Of a stretch of 64,000 nt of DNA, positions 16,144-25,320 are shown piece by piece. Within the stretch, counting starts at the first letter, position 1, and the number at the start of each line of letters is the position of its first letter. Origin of the DNA: Palsa-504 sp050011155. GTDB taxonomy: Bacteria > Actinomycetota > Actinomycetes > Streptosporangiales > Streptosporangiaceae. The DNA is taken from positions 26,177 through 90,176 of the forward strand of contig JBEKJP010000058.1 of assembly GCA_050011155.1 (NCBI GenBank). The letters are read 5' to 3'. Under the pieces are notes generated by a model. It made no database searches and was not told the DNA's origin. It was given only the letters and a program-made list of their open reading frames with translations. The position numbers were made by a program, and so were the translations under genes.

Positions 16144-18162
16144 ATGCAGTGGTGGAACCAGGCGAGCGCGGCACCGCGCGCGACCGCGCCGTCCCTGGCG
16201 GTGCGGACCAGGGCCGGGCAGCGGAGCCTGCCGACGGAGATCCCGCCCGCCAGCGCCTACCGGCACCTGGTGATCGCTTACGGCAGCAACTTCGGCGCGA
16301 GCAAGGAACTGGCCGAGCGGTTCGCCGAACGGGGCGACTTCCACGGCTACAGCAGCGACGTGATGACGCTGAACGAACTCGCCGACATGCCGCCGCGCAC
16401 CCAGCCCTGGCTGCTCGTGGTCATGACCTCCACCTATACCTCGAACCCGCCGTCCAACGCGGCCGCCTTCAGGACCTGGCTCGAGCGCACCGCGCCGGGC
16501 ACCGGGACCTGGCGGAACTGCCGCTACCTGGTCTGGGGGCTCGGCAACAGCCAGTGGAACGCGTTCCTCGCCTTCCCCCGCTACGTGCACGCCAAGCTGG
16601 CCGAACTGGGCGCGACCGCGCTGGCCGGGCTCGGCTACGGCGACGTGGGCACGCCCGCCTGGGAACGCCTGCACGCGACCTGGAACAGCCAGGTGTGGCC
16701 GGTGCTGCTCGAGCTGTCCGGCGGCAGGCCCACGGCGGGCGCGGCCGAACGCGTGGCCGCCGTGAACGCGACGGCGGGCGCGCTGACCGGCACCGACTCG
16801 GACACCGCGATGCACCGGTCGCTCTACGGCGACGACGACGAGACCCGGCCCATCCCCCAGCCGGTGAGCGTCACGTCGATCATGCGGCGGCTGGCGCCCA
16901 CGACCGCGGACCCGGCCGGATCCCCGTCGCGGGTGCTGCTGGCCCCGGCCATCTTGACCAACGCGGTCGGGGTCCGCACGGCCGAGGCGCGCGTGCTGGC
17001 CGGCCAGGACCTCCAGGGCCCCGAGGCCCGTAAGCGGACCCGGCAGCTGGACCTGAGCCTCCCGCCCGGCGTCACCTACCGGGCCGGCGACCATCTCGGG
17101 GTCTGTCCCAAAAATGATGACGAACGGGTCGAGCGGCTTGCCCGGCTCCTCGGCGCGTCCCTCGATGGGCTGTTCATGGCGCCTCGGGGCATGGACTTGC
17201 GGGCCGTGCCCAAGGGCGTGGTGCTCCAGGTCCGCAACGTCCTGACCAGCCTTGTCGACATCGGCGGGCGGCCGGCCAGGCCGCTGCTCGACCTGCTGCT
17301 CCAGAAGGCGGCCGACCCGGGCGAACGGGCCCGGCTGACCGCGATCAGGAACGTCCTGGCCACGCCGGACGGCCCGGGCTCGCCGCTGCGCACGGAGATC
17401 GACGCCGGCGGCTACGACGTGCTCCGGCTGCTGGAGGAGTTCCCGTCGGGCGCTCTGAACATCTTCGAGTTCCTCCGGGTCGCGCAGCCGCTGCGGCCGC
17501 GCTACTACTCGGCCAGCTCGAGCCCGCGGGTGCACGGCGACGGCATCGCTCAGCTGACCGTCGGGCTGACGTCCACGCCGGTACCAGGGCAGCCCGGCCG
17601 GGAGTTCACCGGCGCCGGCTCGGGCTACCTGCACGGACTGCGCCCGGGCGACCGGCTCAACGTCTTCCTCGGCAGCGCGGACGGGTTCCGGCTGCAGCCG
17701 GACCTGGCCAAGCCGATGATCTTCGTCTCGGCCGGCACCGGGCTGGCCCCGATGCGCGCCTTCCTGTGGGAGCGGCTGGCGGCGCGGCGCGCGGGCAGCA
17801 CGCTGGCCGAGGCGGCGCTGTTCAACGGCATCAGGACCCGCCACGACTACCTCTACCGCGAGGAGATCGGCCAGTTCGCGGCCGAAGGGGTGCTCAACCA
17901 CGTGTACGTCGCGATGTCCGGCCAGCCGCCGGAGCACCAGCACGTCCAGGACCTGATCCGCGCGCAGGGCGCGCTCGTCTGGCGGCTGCTGCAGACGGGC
18001 GGGTTCGTCTACGTCTGCGGCTCGGCGCCGGTCCGAGCCGCGGTCCGCGCCGCCTGCGCCGACGTCATCGCGGACCACGGGCAGCTGCCGCGCGAGCGCG
18101 CGGCCGCCCACCTCGACGAACTCGAGACGACCGCACGCTACCGCCCCGACCCCTGGGGCTGA
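16144..18162 (+). CDS. Stand-alone CYP102-type diflavin (FMN/FAD) reductase
   Basis: 672 residues. Residues 40-190 are a flavodoxin domain (IAYGSNFGASKELAERF, MTSTYTSNPPSNAA, WGLGNSQWN). Residues 260-500 are the FAD/connecting domain with RYYSASSSP. Residues 520-672 bind NADPH (SAGTGLAPMRAF, NGIRTRHDYLYREE, FVYVCGSAPVR) and end in RYRPDPWG, with a Trp in the position that stacks on FAD in P450 reductases. It looks like the reductase half of a CYP102 fusion, but no P450 heme domain is encoded here; the N-terminal 35 residues are a short Ala/Thr-rich leader. Electron partner unknown. A strong GGGGAGG ribosome site precedes ATG 16144. Confidence 0.9.
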   Translation: MQWWNQASAAPRATAPSLAVRTRAGQRSLPTEIPPASAYRHLVIAYGSNFGASKELAERFAERGDFHGYSSDVMTLNELADMPPRTQPWLLVVMTSTYTSNPPSNAAAFRTWLERTAPGTGTWRNCRYLVWGLGNSQWNAFLAFPRYVHAKLAELGATALAGLGYGDVGTPAWERLHATWNSQVWPVLLELSGGRPTAGAAERVAAVNATAGALTGTDSDTAMHRSLYGDDDETRPIPQPVSVTSIMRRLAPTTADPAGSPSRVLLAPAILTNAVGVRTAEARVLAGQDLQGPEARKRTRQLDLSLPPGVTYRAGDHLGVCPKNDDERVERLARLLGASLDGLFMAPRGMDLRAVPKGVVLQVRNVLTSLVDIGGRPARPLLDLLLQKAADPGERARLTAIRNVLATPDGPGSPLRTEIDAGGYDVLRLLEEFPSGALNIFEFLRVAQPLRPRYYSASSSPRVHGDGIAQLTVGLTSTPVPGQPGREFTGAGSGYLHGLRPGDRLNVFLGSADGFRLQPDLAKPMIFVSAGTGLAPMRAFLWERLAARRAGSTLAEAALFNGIRTRHDYLYREEIGQFAAEGVLNHVYVAMSGQPPEHQHVQDLIRAQGALVWRLLQTGGFVYVCGSAPVRAAVRAACADVIADHGQLPRERAAAHLDELETTARYRPDPWG

Positions 18163-18436
18163 GTGACGCGGGACGACGCGCGGGTGGATCCGGGCGCGGA
18201 GATCGCCGCGCTGTTCGGCCCGAGGGCCCCAGAAGGCCCTGGCCCGCGAACAGGGCTGGGCGGCGGTCGCCGCAGTCGAGCGGATCCGCCGATCGCTGAC
18301 CGACCTGCGCGGCCGCCGGGATGACCTGCGCCTCGCCCCGGCCGACCCGGCCGGGGCGCTCGCCACCGTCCTGGCCGAAGTCCAGGCCGACTACGACCTC
18401 GACCCCCGGCGGCGCGCCCTGCTGGACCAGGCTTAA
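18163..18436 (+). pseudogene. Small hypothetical gene with one-base frameshift
   Basis: GTG 18163 follows the reductase stop without a gap. It reads TRDDARVDPGAEIAALFGPRA, then shifts frame. With one C removed from the GGGCCCC run (18225-18230) the reading continues QKALAREQGWAAVAAVERIR to a helical protein of about 90 residues ending at TAA 18434-18436. The alternative frames are Arg/Pro-rich. Either a recent frameshift or a sequencing error. Family not recognised. Tight spacing suggests it once belonged with the reductase. Confidence 0.55.
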
Positions 18437-18929
18437 CCGCTGGCCGCGCGGAACGCGGCCTTCAGATAAGCCCGGCCGGCTCCGCTGGCCAGCAGCACGT
18501 GCAGGAGCAGCCGGGCCTTGACCGGATCGAGGACTCCGGCGCTGATCAGGCCGGCTCCGAGCAGGTCCCGCTCGGAGCCGGCGAACCCGTAGACAACCGG
18601 GATCTGCGTGGTCAGGGCGGCCAGGGCCGGCATGATGGCGGCGGGCACGTGCCCGGCCCCGAACGCATCGCCCCGGTCACGACGACCGGCTCGGGCCCGG
18701 CGCGCAGCAGGTCGAGCAGGAACGCGGTCTCCTCGATGGTGTCAGTGCCCTGGATCACCACGGCCCCGGCGGCCCCGGCCGCGATCCGCTCGCCGATGGC
18801 GGCGGCCAGCTCGTAGACGTCGCCGATGGACAGCGAGGCGCTGGGCAGCCGGCGGCCATGGCCTAGCGTAGTGTAGCCCGCGTCCCTGACAGTGGCAGCC
18901 GTTACCGTGCCTGCCATGAAGCTGAGCAC
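18433..18929 (-). pseudogene. L-asparaginase remnant with N-terminal and internal deletions
   Basis: Two asparaginase segments are recognisable. The first (about 18929-18680) reads SLSIGDVYELAAAI, VVIQGTDTIEETAFLLDLL and PVVVTGAMR, the family's second catalytic region. It then jumps, with a frame change near 18660, to GHVPAAIMPALAAL, VVYGFAGSERDLLGAGLIS and the C-terminal helix. The N-terminal TGGTI active-site loop and roughly 110-130 central codons are missing. Activity is not expected. It is convergent with the frameshifted small gene and starts back to back with the DUF4132 gene. Confidence 0.82.
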
Positions 18930-21339
18930 CGAGCCGGACTGGGCCGTTCACGAGGCCCGGGCGGCCCACCTGAGGGATACGCCAGGGGTGAGCCAGGCCT
19001 GGATCGATCAGGTCAGGGACGCACCGGCCGAGGTGGCGGCGTCCTTGCTGCTGCTCTTGATCCGCGAGGCGGCCGCGAGCTCCTCGTCCGAGAGCTTGAA
19101 GGTCTTCTTCACCTGGGAAAGGATGGTCTGCCAGCTAACGCAAGCGGCCGACCGACGGCGGCGGCTCGAGGTGACAGCGGCCGAAGCGGCCTGGGCGGCC
19201 CGGGTGGCGGCGGGCATGCCTGACACCTGGGGCGGGGCCGACGTGATGGCCGCGGCGGCGGCCCTGGCCGCGTGGTGCGACCAGCCGGGCGATCCCGGGC
19301 TACTGAGCGCGGTGGAAGCACTGGCCACGGCCGTCGACACGCACACCGGGATGCTGGCCCGGGATCGCGCGAGGATCAGGAAGCGGCTGCTGCCCTTGCG
19401 GCCCGAGGCGCCGGCCGGCCGGTCCCTGGACGTCATAATGATCCGGCCGGGTGACGGCTGGTCCAAGGTCGTGCTTGACCAAGCCGCGCGGTGGCAGGGC
19501 CACCCGGCGGGCGCGAACTTGCTGCTGCGCCATCTGGAGATCGCCTCGGGGAGCAGGCCGTCCCGAAGATGGCTCGAGCGCGCCGCGATGCTGCTCGAGG
19601 ATTCCGGGGCGGCCGAGATGCTGCGCATACTGGTGGAAGGCGTAGCCACCGCCGAGCCGGTCATGGGCCGGGTCGGCTACCTCGAGGACCTGCCCCTGTT
19701 GGTCGGCCAGCCCAACGTGGACCTGCTCCGCGCGGCCTGCTGGGCCGCCAGCGTGCGGCTGGCCGCAGACTGGGCCGTCCCGGCGCTGCACGCTGCCGTT
19801 CGCCGGTCGTTGTTCGATCACAACGGGTACGTAGCGTCGGAGAAGGTCCCCAACGCCTGCATCCTCAGCTTTGGCCTGATCGGCACCGAACCGGCCATCG
19901 CGTGCCTGCTCGACCTGCGGCGCCGGGTCAAGCAGGCCGGATTCCACCGGCTGATCGACGCGGCCCTGGCGACCTCGGCGGCGCAAGCCGGGCTCACCTT
20001 GAGCGAGCTGGCCGAGCGCATCGTGCCCAGCGCCGGGCTTGACGCCGACGGCGAGCGGCCGGTCAGCGCCGGCGGGACGACGGCGTGGGTCACCATCGGC
20101 GCCGGCTGGCGGGTCAAGACCGAATGGCAGACCCCCGCGGGCCGGTCGGCTCGGCGCCCGGCCGAGGCCGATCCCGAAGCCGTCAGCCAGGTCAGGCTCG
20201 CCGCCAAGGAGGTCAAGGCGGCCCTGGCCGGGGAGCGGAGCCGACTGGAAGGGCTGCTGGCTGAAGAGCGGTCCTGGACCGTCGCCGACTGGCGCCGCCG
20301 CTACCTCGAGCATCCCGTGACGAGCTCGCTGACCAGGGGACTTATCTGGTCGTTCAGCACCGGAACCGGCAACCTGACCGGCATCCCGGCCGACGGTGCC
20401 CTCCTCGACGGGCCCGGCGGCGAGCACCCGATTCCGGCCGAAGCCACGGTGACGCTGTGGCATCCCGCCCGCGCGGACACCGCCGAGGTCGGGCGGTGGC
20501 GCGACTACCTGGTCGCGGCCGAGCGGGCGCAGCCGTTCCGGCAGGCCTTCCGCGAGGTGTACCTGATCACCCCGGCCGAGCTCGAGACCCGGGTGTACTC
20601 CAACCGGTTCGCCGCCCACGTGCTGCGCTACCGGCAGGCCTACGCGTTGTTCAAGGAGCGCGGCTGGGCGGCCAATTACCTCGGCCCTTACGACGGGGGC
20701 TACGAAGGCCAGGCCCGGCGCGATTTCCCCGGCGCCGGGCTGACCGCGTACTTCGACCACTACCCGGCCGACGCCGGACCGTTCGCGTATCCGGTCGACC
20801 TGTGCAGCACCGACCGGGTCCGCTTCGGCCGCACCGGCGACCGCCGCCGCGACCCGGTCCCGCTGGCCGAGATCCCTCCGCTCGTCTTTTCCGAGGCGAT
20901 GCGGGACGTGGACCTGTTCGTCTCGGTCCCCTCCATCGCCCTGGACCCCCAGTGGGCCGATCGCGGCGAGGACCCGCACTTCGCCTACTGGCAGCAGCAC
21001 TCGTTCGGCGAGCTCGCCGAGACGGCCGCCGTCCGCCGTGAGGTCCTGGCCCGGCTGGTGCCGAAGCTGAAGATCGCGCACCGGCTTGAGCTGGCCGACC
21101 GCTACCTGCTTGTCCACGGCCAGCGCAACCGCTACAAGATCCACATCGGCAGCGCCAACATCCTCATCGAGCCGGATGACCGCTACCTGTGCATTGTCCC
21201 GGGCGGCGGCCGGAGCAGGCTGCTGCTGCCGTTCGACGGCGATCAGGTGCTGAGCCTCATCCTGTCCAAGGCAGTCCTGCTGGCCGCCGACGACAAGATC
21301 ACCGACCCGGCTATCACCCGCCAGCTTGACGCCCGCTGA
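18916..21339 (+). CDS. DUF4132 domain-containing protein
   Basis: 807 residues. The N-terminal 400 residues are helical and repeat-like, HEAT-like in feel. The C-terminal part is DUF4132: VYLITPAELETRVYSNRFAA, FKERGWAANYLGPYDGGYEG, PLVFSEAMRDVDLFVSV, and the end RNRYKIHIGSANILIEPDDR. Relatives are the MolR-like/DUF4132 proteins, function unknown. ATG 18916 is chosen because the preceding in-frame ATG gives a 9-residue run lying inside the asparaginase remnant's promoter side. The gene is monocistronic. Confidence 0.85.
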   Translation: MKLSTEPDWAVHEARAAHLRDTPGVSQAWIDQVRDAPAEVAASLLLLLIREAAASSSSESLKVFFTWERMVCQLTQAADRRRRLEVTAAEAAWAARVAAGMPDTWGGADVMAAAAALAAWCDQPGDPGLLSAVEALATAVDTHTGMLARDRARIRKRLLPLRPEAPAGRSLDVIMIRPGDGWSKVVLDQAARWQGHPAGANLLLRHLEIASGSRPSRRWLERAAMLLEDSGAAEMLRILVEGVATAEPVMGRVGYLEDLPLLVGQPNVDLLRAACWAASVRLAADWAVPALHAAVRRSLFDHNGYVASEKVPNACILSFGLIGTEPAIACLLDLRRRVKQAGFHRLIDAALATSAAQAGLTLSELAERIVPSAGLDADGERPVSAGGTTAWVTIGAGWRVKTEWQTPAGRSARRPAEADPEAVSQVRLAAKEVKAALAGERSRLEGLLAEERSWTVADWRRRYLEHPVTSSLTRGLIWSFSTGTGNLTGIPADGALLDGPGGEHPIPAEATVTLWHPARADTAEVGRWRDYLVAAERAQPFRQAFREVYLITPAELETRVYSNRFAAHVLRYRQAYALFKERGWAANYLGPYDGGYEGQARRDFPGAGLTAYFDHYPADAGPFAYPVDLCSTDRVRFGRTGDRRRDPVPLAEIPPLVFSEAMRDVDLFVSVPSIALDPQWADRGEDPHFAYWQQHSFGELAETAAVRREVLARLVPKLKIAHRLELADRYLLVHGQRNRYKIHIGSANILIEPDDRYLCIVPGGGRSRLLLPFDGDQVLSLILSKAVLLAADDKITDPAITRQLDAR

Positions 21340-21343
21340 CCGG

Positions 21344-23023
21344 CTACCCGGACTCGGCGGCGTGGAAGGCCTCGAGGGCCTCGCCCGGGGTGTCGTACCA
21401 GGCGTCGGGGCTGATGCCGTACCGGCCGAGCTCGTGCCGCACCGGGTCGAGAACCGAGCTGAACACCAGGCGCACGTGCCCCTCGTGCAGCCGCTCCACC
21501 ACCTTGGCCAGGACCGTGGAGGCGGTGTAATCGACGTCGCCGATGGCGGTCCAGTCGATGACCAGCCAGTGCAGTGGCCCGCCGTCGTCAACAGAGCCGT
21601 GGCCGGCCACGGCGGTGATGTCGGCCGCGAACCGGGCCGCGTTGGCGTAGTACAAGCTGGTGCCGAAGCGGTAGACGACCAGGCCGGGCTCGGTCCGGGC
21701 CCCGGCCGCGACCGGGGTGGCCCGCCAGTGCCCTTCCGGCGACTTGACCAGGACGCTATTGAGCGGGCTGTAGCTGTGCCGCAGGTGGTCCACGATCGAG
21801 GCGACCACGGCCACCACGATGCCCTGCTCCACGCCCAGCGCCACCACCGCGACCGTGGTGAGCAGGGCCACCGCGAACTCCTGGCGCCTGGTGGCCAGGA
21901 TGCGCCGCAGCCCGGCCACGTCGACGAGCTCGGCCGCGATCAGGAAGACCACCGCGGCCAGCGCGGCCGCGGGCAGGTAGGCCAGCGGCCCGGTCAGCAG
22001 CACCAGGACGACCAGCACCACGGCCGCGGCGGCGAGCGAGGCCAGCTGGCTGCGGCCGCCCGCGCTGTCTACGATCTGCGCCTTGGTCGGGCTGCCGTTG
22101 ACCGGGAACGTGCCGGAGAACGCGGCGGCCACGTTGGCGGCGGCCAGCCCGGTCAGGTCAGTGTCCTCGTCGACTTCCTCGGAGTACTTGGCCGCGTAGG
22201 CGCGCGCGGTGGCCGAGCTCTGCGCCAGGATGACGACGAACATCGACGCCGCCGCGCCCGCCAGCACCGTTATGGCGTGCCAGCTGAAAGCAGGCAGCCC
22301 CAGTCCGGGCAGCCCGCGCGGCACCGTCCCGGTCAGGGCGGCGCCGTGCCGGGCCAGGTCGGCGGTCCGGCTCACGATGATCGCGCCGACCACCGCGATC
22401 AGCGAGCCGGGGATCCGGCGGGTGAGCCGGCGCCCCGCCAGCACGATCACGATAACCGCGGCCGCCACCGCCACGTCGGTCCCGTGCGCGTGCGGCAGCG
22501 CGCGCAGCGTGTTCACCAGCCGGGGCACGGTCTGGTGCCCGGCCGCGGTCACCCCGAGCATGTCGGGCAACTGCCCGGCCGCGACCTGGAGTCCGACCCC
22601 GGTCAGGAAGCCGACCAGCACGGTGCGGGACAGGAAGTTGGCCAGGAAGCCGAGCCGGGCCAGCCGGGCGGCCAGCAGCATCGCCCCGGTCAGCAACGCG
22701 GCCAGGCCGGCCAGCCGCACGTACTGCGCCGAACCTACCGCCGCCAGCCCGGCCACCGCCGCCGCCATGATGGCCGCGGTGGCCGAGTCGGCCGCCACCA
22801 CCAAGTGCCGGGAAGAGCCGAGCACGGCGAAGACCGCCATCGGCAGCAGCATCGTGTACAGCCCGGTGACCAGCGGCATCCCGGCGATCTTGGCGTAGCC
22901 GAGCACTTCGGGCACGCCCAGCGCGGCCAGCGTGAGCCCGGCCAGCAACTCGGCCGGGACCCGCCCCCGCCGCACCGGCAGCACGCCCCGCAGCACCGGC
23001 AGCGCCCTGAGCCAGCCCCGCAT
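21344..23023 (-). CDS. SulP-family anion transporter with STAS domain
   Basis: 559 residues. About ten to twelve hydrophobic segments span residues 25-420. The SulP signature region reads LAALGVPEVLGYAKIAGMP and SRTVLVGFLTGVGLQ; NVAAAFSGTFPVNGSPTKAQ is the usual conserved segment before the last helices. The C-terminal STAS domain (about 425-550) contains WLVIDWTAIGDVDYTAS. Likely substrate is sulfate or bicarbonate; this cannot be decided from the sequence. No carbonic anhydrase or sulfate assimilation gene is adjacent. It converges on the DUF4132 gene 4 bases away. Confidence 0.93.
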   Translation of the reverse strand: MRGWLRALPVLRGVLPVRRGRVPAELLAGLTLAALGVPEVLGYAKIAGMPLVTGLYTMLLPMAVFAVLGSSRHLVVAADSATAAIMAAAVAGLAAVGSAQYVRLAGLAALLTGAMLLAARLARLGFLANFLSRTVLVGFLTGVGLQVAAGQLPDMLGVTAAGHQTVPRLVNTLRALPHAHGTDVAVAAAVIVIVLAGRRLTRRIPGSLIAVVGAIIVSRTADLARHGAALTGTVPRGLPGLGLPAFSWHAITVLAGAAASMFVVILAQSSATARAYAAKYSEEVDEDTDLTGLAAANVAAAFSGTFPVNGSPTKAQIVDSAGGRSQLASLAAAAVVLVVLVLLTGPLAYLPAAALAAVVFLIAAELVDVAGLRRILATRRQEFAVALLTTVAVVALGVEQGIVVAVVASIVDHLRHSYSPLNSVLVKSPEGHWRATPVAAGARTEPGLVVYRFGTSLYYANAARFAADITAVAGHGSVDDGGPLHWLVIDWTAIGDVDYTASTVLAKVVERLHEGHVRLVFSSVLDPVRHELGRYGISPDAWYDTPGEALEAFHAAESG

Positions 23024-23133
23024 CCCCTCACCTCCGCCCCGCTATCTGACCATCATGAACCCACCGAGCTGGGCACTTGCCTTGACGACGTAACACCAGC
23101 ACCACAGAATGACCCCATTAAAGAGGAGCATCG

Positions 23134-24792
23134 TTGACTACCAGCGCCGACCCGGCCAACGCGATCGTCGCGGCGCTGGCCAGAGCGGGGACGCGGCTGG
23201 TGTTCGGCGTGCCGGGCGGCGGCCCCAACCTAGACGTGGTCGGAGCCGCGGCGGCGGCCGGGCTGCGCTTCGTCCTGGCCCACGGCGAGACCGCCGCCAC
23301 GATCATGGCGGCCACCTACGCCGACCTGACCGGCACGCCGGGCGCGGTGGTCATCACCCGGGGCCCCGGGCTGGCCAGCGCGGTCAACGGCATCGCGCAC
23401 GCCGCCCTGGACCGGCTTCCCCTGGTCGTGATCGCGGACACCGTCCCCGCCGCCGCGCCCCGGATCACCCACCAGCGCCTCGACCAGGACGCGCTCGCCC
23501 GCTCGGTGGCCAAGGCCGCGATCACCGTCGGCGGCCCCGGCGCGGCCGCGCGGGCAGTCCGCATCGCCCTGGCCACGCCACGCGGCCCGGTCGTCGCCAA
23601 CATGGACCACACGGTCCCCGATCTCGATACGCCGGAGTCACCCGAAGCGCAGGTACAGGAGCATGCGGGGGCCGAGGCTCAGGTGCTCGCCGAGGCGCTG
23701 GAGGCGGCGCGGCGACCGGTGGTGCTGCTGGGGACGGGAGCGGTCCCCGAGACCGAGGCGGTCAGGAAGGTCCTGGCCGGGAGCGGGATCCCCGCCCTGC
23801 ACACCTACCGGGCCCGCGGCGTGCTGCCGGACTCCGGTGCCGAGGCGGCCGGCCTGGTGACCGGCGGGACGATGGAATGGCCGCTGCTCAGCGCGGCCGA
23901 TCTCATCGTCGGACTGGGGGTGGACGAGGCCGAGCTGATCCCGGCGCCGTGGGACTATGCCGCCCGGACCCTCCTGATCACCGAGGATGAGGGCCACGGT
24001 TATTTCACCGGCGCGACCACGCTGCCGCTGCCGCTCGACCAGGCGCTCGAGGCGCTGGCGAAAGGGCTGACGGCGGGCCCCGGCCACGACTGGCCGGACG
24101 GCGCGGGCCGGGCGGCCAAGGACGACGTCACCCGGCGGCTCCTCGCGGCCGGCGCGACGCTTCCCGCCGCGCCCGGGCGGCTTACTCCCCAGCAGGTCGT
24201 GCGAACGGTACGGTACGGTACCAGCGCAGAGACGATCGCCACCGTCGACGCCGGCGCGCACATGCTGGTGGCGATGCCGCTGTGGGAGGTGGACGAGCCG
24301 GGCCGGCTGCTCATCTCCAGCGGGCTGGCCACCATGGGATACGCGCTGCCCGCCGCGATCGCGGCCGCGCTGTGCCATCCCGGGGTAGCGGTCGTCGCCT
24401 TCACCGGCGACGGCGGGCTGGGCATGGCGCTGGCCGAGCTGGAGACCGCGGTGCGGCTGTCGCTCCAGGTCATCGTGGTCGTCTTCAACGACGCCGCGCT
24501 CAGCCTGATCGAGATCAAGCAGCAGCCGGCCGGGCAGGGCGGCGCCGAGGCGGTCAGGTACCAGCCGGTCTCGTTCGCGGCCGCCGCCACCGCGCTGGGC
24601 GCCGCGGGCGCCGCCGTGAGCGCCGAAGCCGACCTGGTCGCGGCGCTGGCCGCCGCGCTGCGCCGCCCTGGTCCCACCGTCATCGACGCGAACGTCGACC
24701 CGGCCTGCTACCCCGCGGTCATGGACCTGACCCGCGGGCAGGCCGGACGCAGGTCAGTACCCGCGATTCACGCAAAGGAGCACGCGCAGTGA
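23134..24792 (+). CDS. Thiamine-diphosphate-dependent enzyme, acetolactate synthase/benzoylformate decarboxylase-like
   Basis: 552 residues with the three ThDP domains. The N-terminal PYR domain has the catalytic glutamate in LAHGETAAT. The C-terminal PP domain carries the GDG-N motif: TGDGGLGMALAELETA and, further on, VVFNDAALSLIEIKQ. Substrate is unclear; the family covers 2-oxo-acid decarboxylases, aldehyde lyases and synthases. Start is TTG 23134 with AGAGGAG before it. It overlaps the PPOX gene by GTGA, and a flavin hydroxylase follows, which suggests one catabolic or biosynthetic operon. Confidence 0.9.
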   Translation: MTTSADPANAIVAALARAGTRLVFGVPGGGPNLDVVGAAAAAGLRFVLAHGETAATIMAATYADLTGTPGAVVITRGPGLASAVNGIAHAALDRLPLVVIADTVPAAAPRITHQRLDQDALARSVAKAAITVGGPGAAARAVRIALATPRGPVVANMDHTVPDLDTPESPEAQVQEHAGAEAQVLAEALEAARRPVVLLGTGAVPETEAVRKVLAGSGIPALHTYRARGVLPDSGAEAAGLVTGGTMEWPLLSAADLIVGLGVDEAELIPAPWDYAARTLLITEDEGHGYFTGATTLPLPLDQALEALAKGLTAGPGHDWPDGAGRAAKDDVTRRLLAAGATLPAAPGRLTPQQVVRTVRYGTSAETIATVDAGAHMLVAMPLWEVDEPGRLLISSGLATMGYALPAAIAAALCHPGVAVVAFTGDGGLGMALAELETAVRLSLQVIVVVFNDAALSLIEIKQQPAGQGGAEAVRYQPVSFAAAATALGAAGAAVSAEADLVAALAAALRRPGPTVIDANVDPACYPAVMDLTRGQAGRRSVPAIHAKEHAQ

Positions 24793-25310
24793 GCATTACC
24801 GTGGCCAAGTTCAGGGACGTCTCCGCGGGCATCCAGCCCGGTCAGTTCATGATCGGCGACCGGGAGCCGGTGAGCAGCCTGGCCGACCTCGACCCGATCT
24901 ACAAGCGGCTGCTGGACGAGCCGGTGACCGCGATCGTGGCCGTGCTGGGCTCGGACGGCCTGCCCAACCTGACCCCGGTCTGGTTCGATTACGAGGGCGA
25001 CACCGTGCTGCTCAACCTGGCCACCCACCGCAAGAAGGTCGACTGGCTGCGGCAGGCGCCGCACGCCACGTTCCTGCTGATGAACCCCGAGAACACCTAC
25101 CACTGGGTCAGCATCAAGACGGTGGTCAAGCGGGAGGTCTCCGAGGACGACCCGGCCGAGGGCCAGCGGGTCACCGACCAGCTCGACCGGATCTGGGTGA
25201 AGTACACCGGCAACGAGCCCCCCTATGGCCTGCGCGACCCCTCGATCAACGAGCGCCGGGTCCTGTTCGAGCTCGAGGTGGTGAAGGTGGCCACGTTCGG
25301 GCAGCCGTAG
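24789..25310 (+). CDS. PPOX-class F420/FMN-dependent oxidoreductase
   Basis: 173 residues with the split-barrel flavin fold. IVAVLGSDGLPNLTPVWFDYEGDTVLLNLATHRKKVDWL is the usual start of the PPOX/FDOR-B family, in which many actinobacterial members use F420; use of F420 here is inference. GTG 24789 overlaps the ThDP gene stop by four bases. A C-terminal extension (NERRVLFELEVVKVATFGQP) is normal. Probably reduces an intermediate made by its operon partners. Confidence 0.9.
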   Translation: MSITVAKFRDVSAGIQPGQFMIGDREPVSSLADLDPIYKRLLDEPVTAIVAVLGSDGLPNLTPVWFDYEGDTVLLNLATHRKKVDWLRQAPHATFLLMNPENTYHWVSIKTVVKREVSEDDPAEGQRVTDQLDRIWVKYTGNEPPYGLRDPSINERRVLFELEVVKVATFGQP

Positions 25311-25320
25311 GCTCCCATCC

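Noticed and set aside
16075..18366. 763-codon open frame antisense to the diflavin reductase
   Set aside because: The reductase frame has all family motifs; the antisense frame is Arg/Gly/Pro-rich without domains.
19300..21591. 763-codon open frame antisense to the DUF4132 gene
   Set aside because: Same reason; it also crosses the SulP gene end.
23082..23111. TTGACG-18-CAGAAT as a promoter of the ThDP operon
   Set aside because: Plausible position but poor -10 and long spacer; not strong enough to list as a feature.
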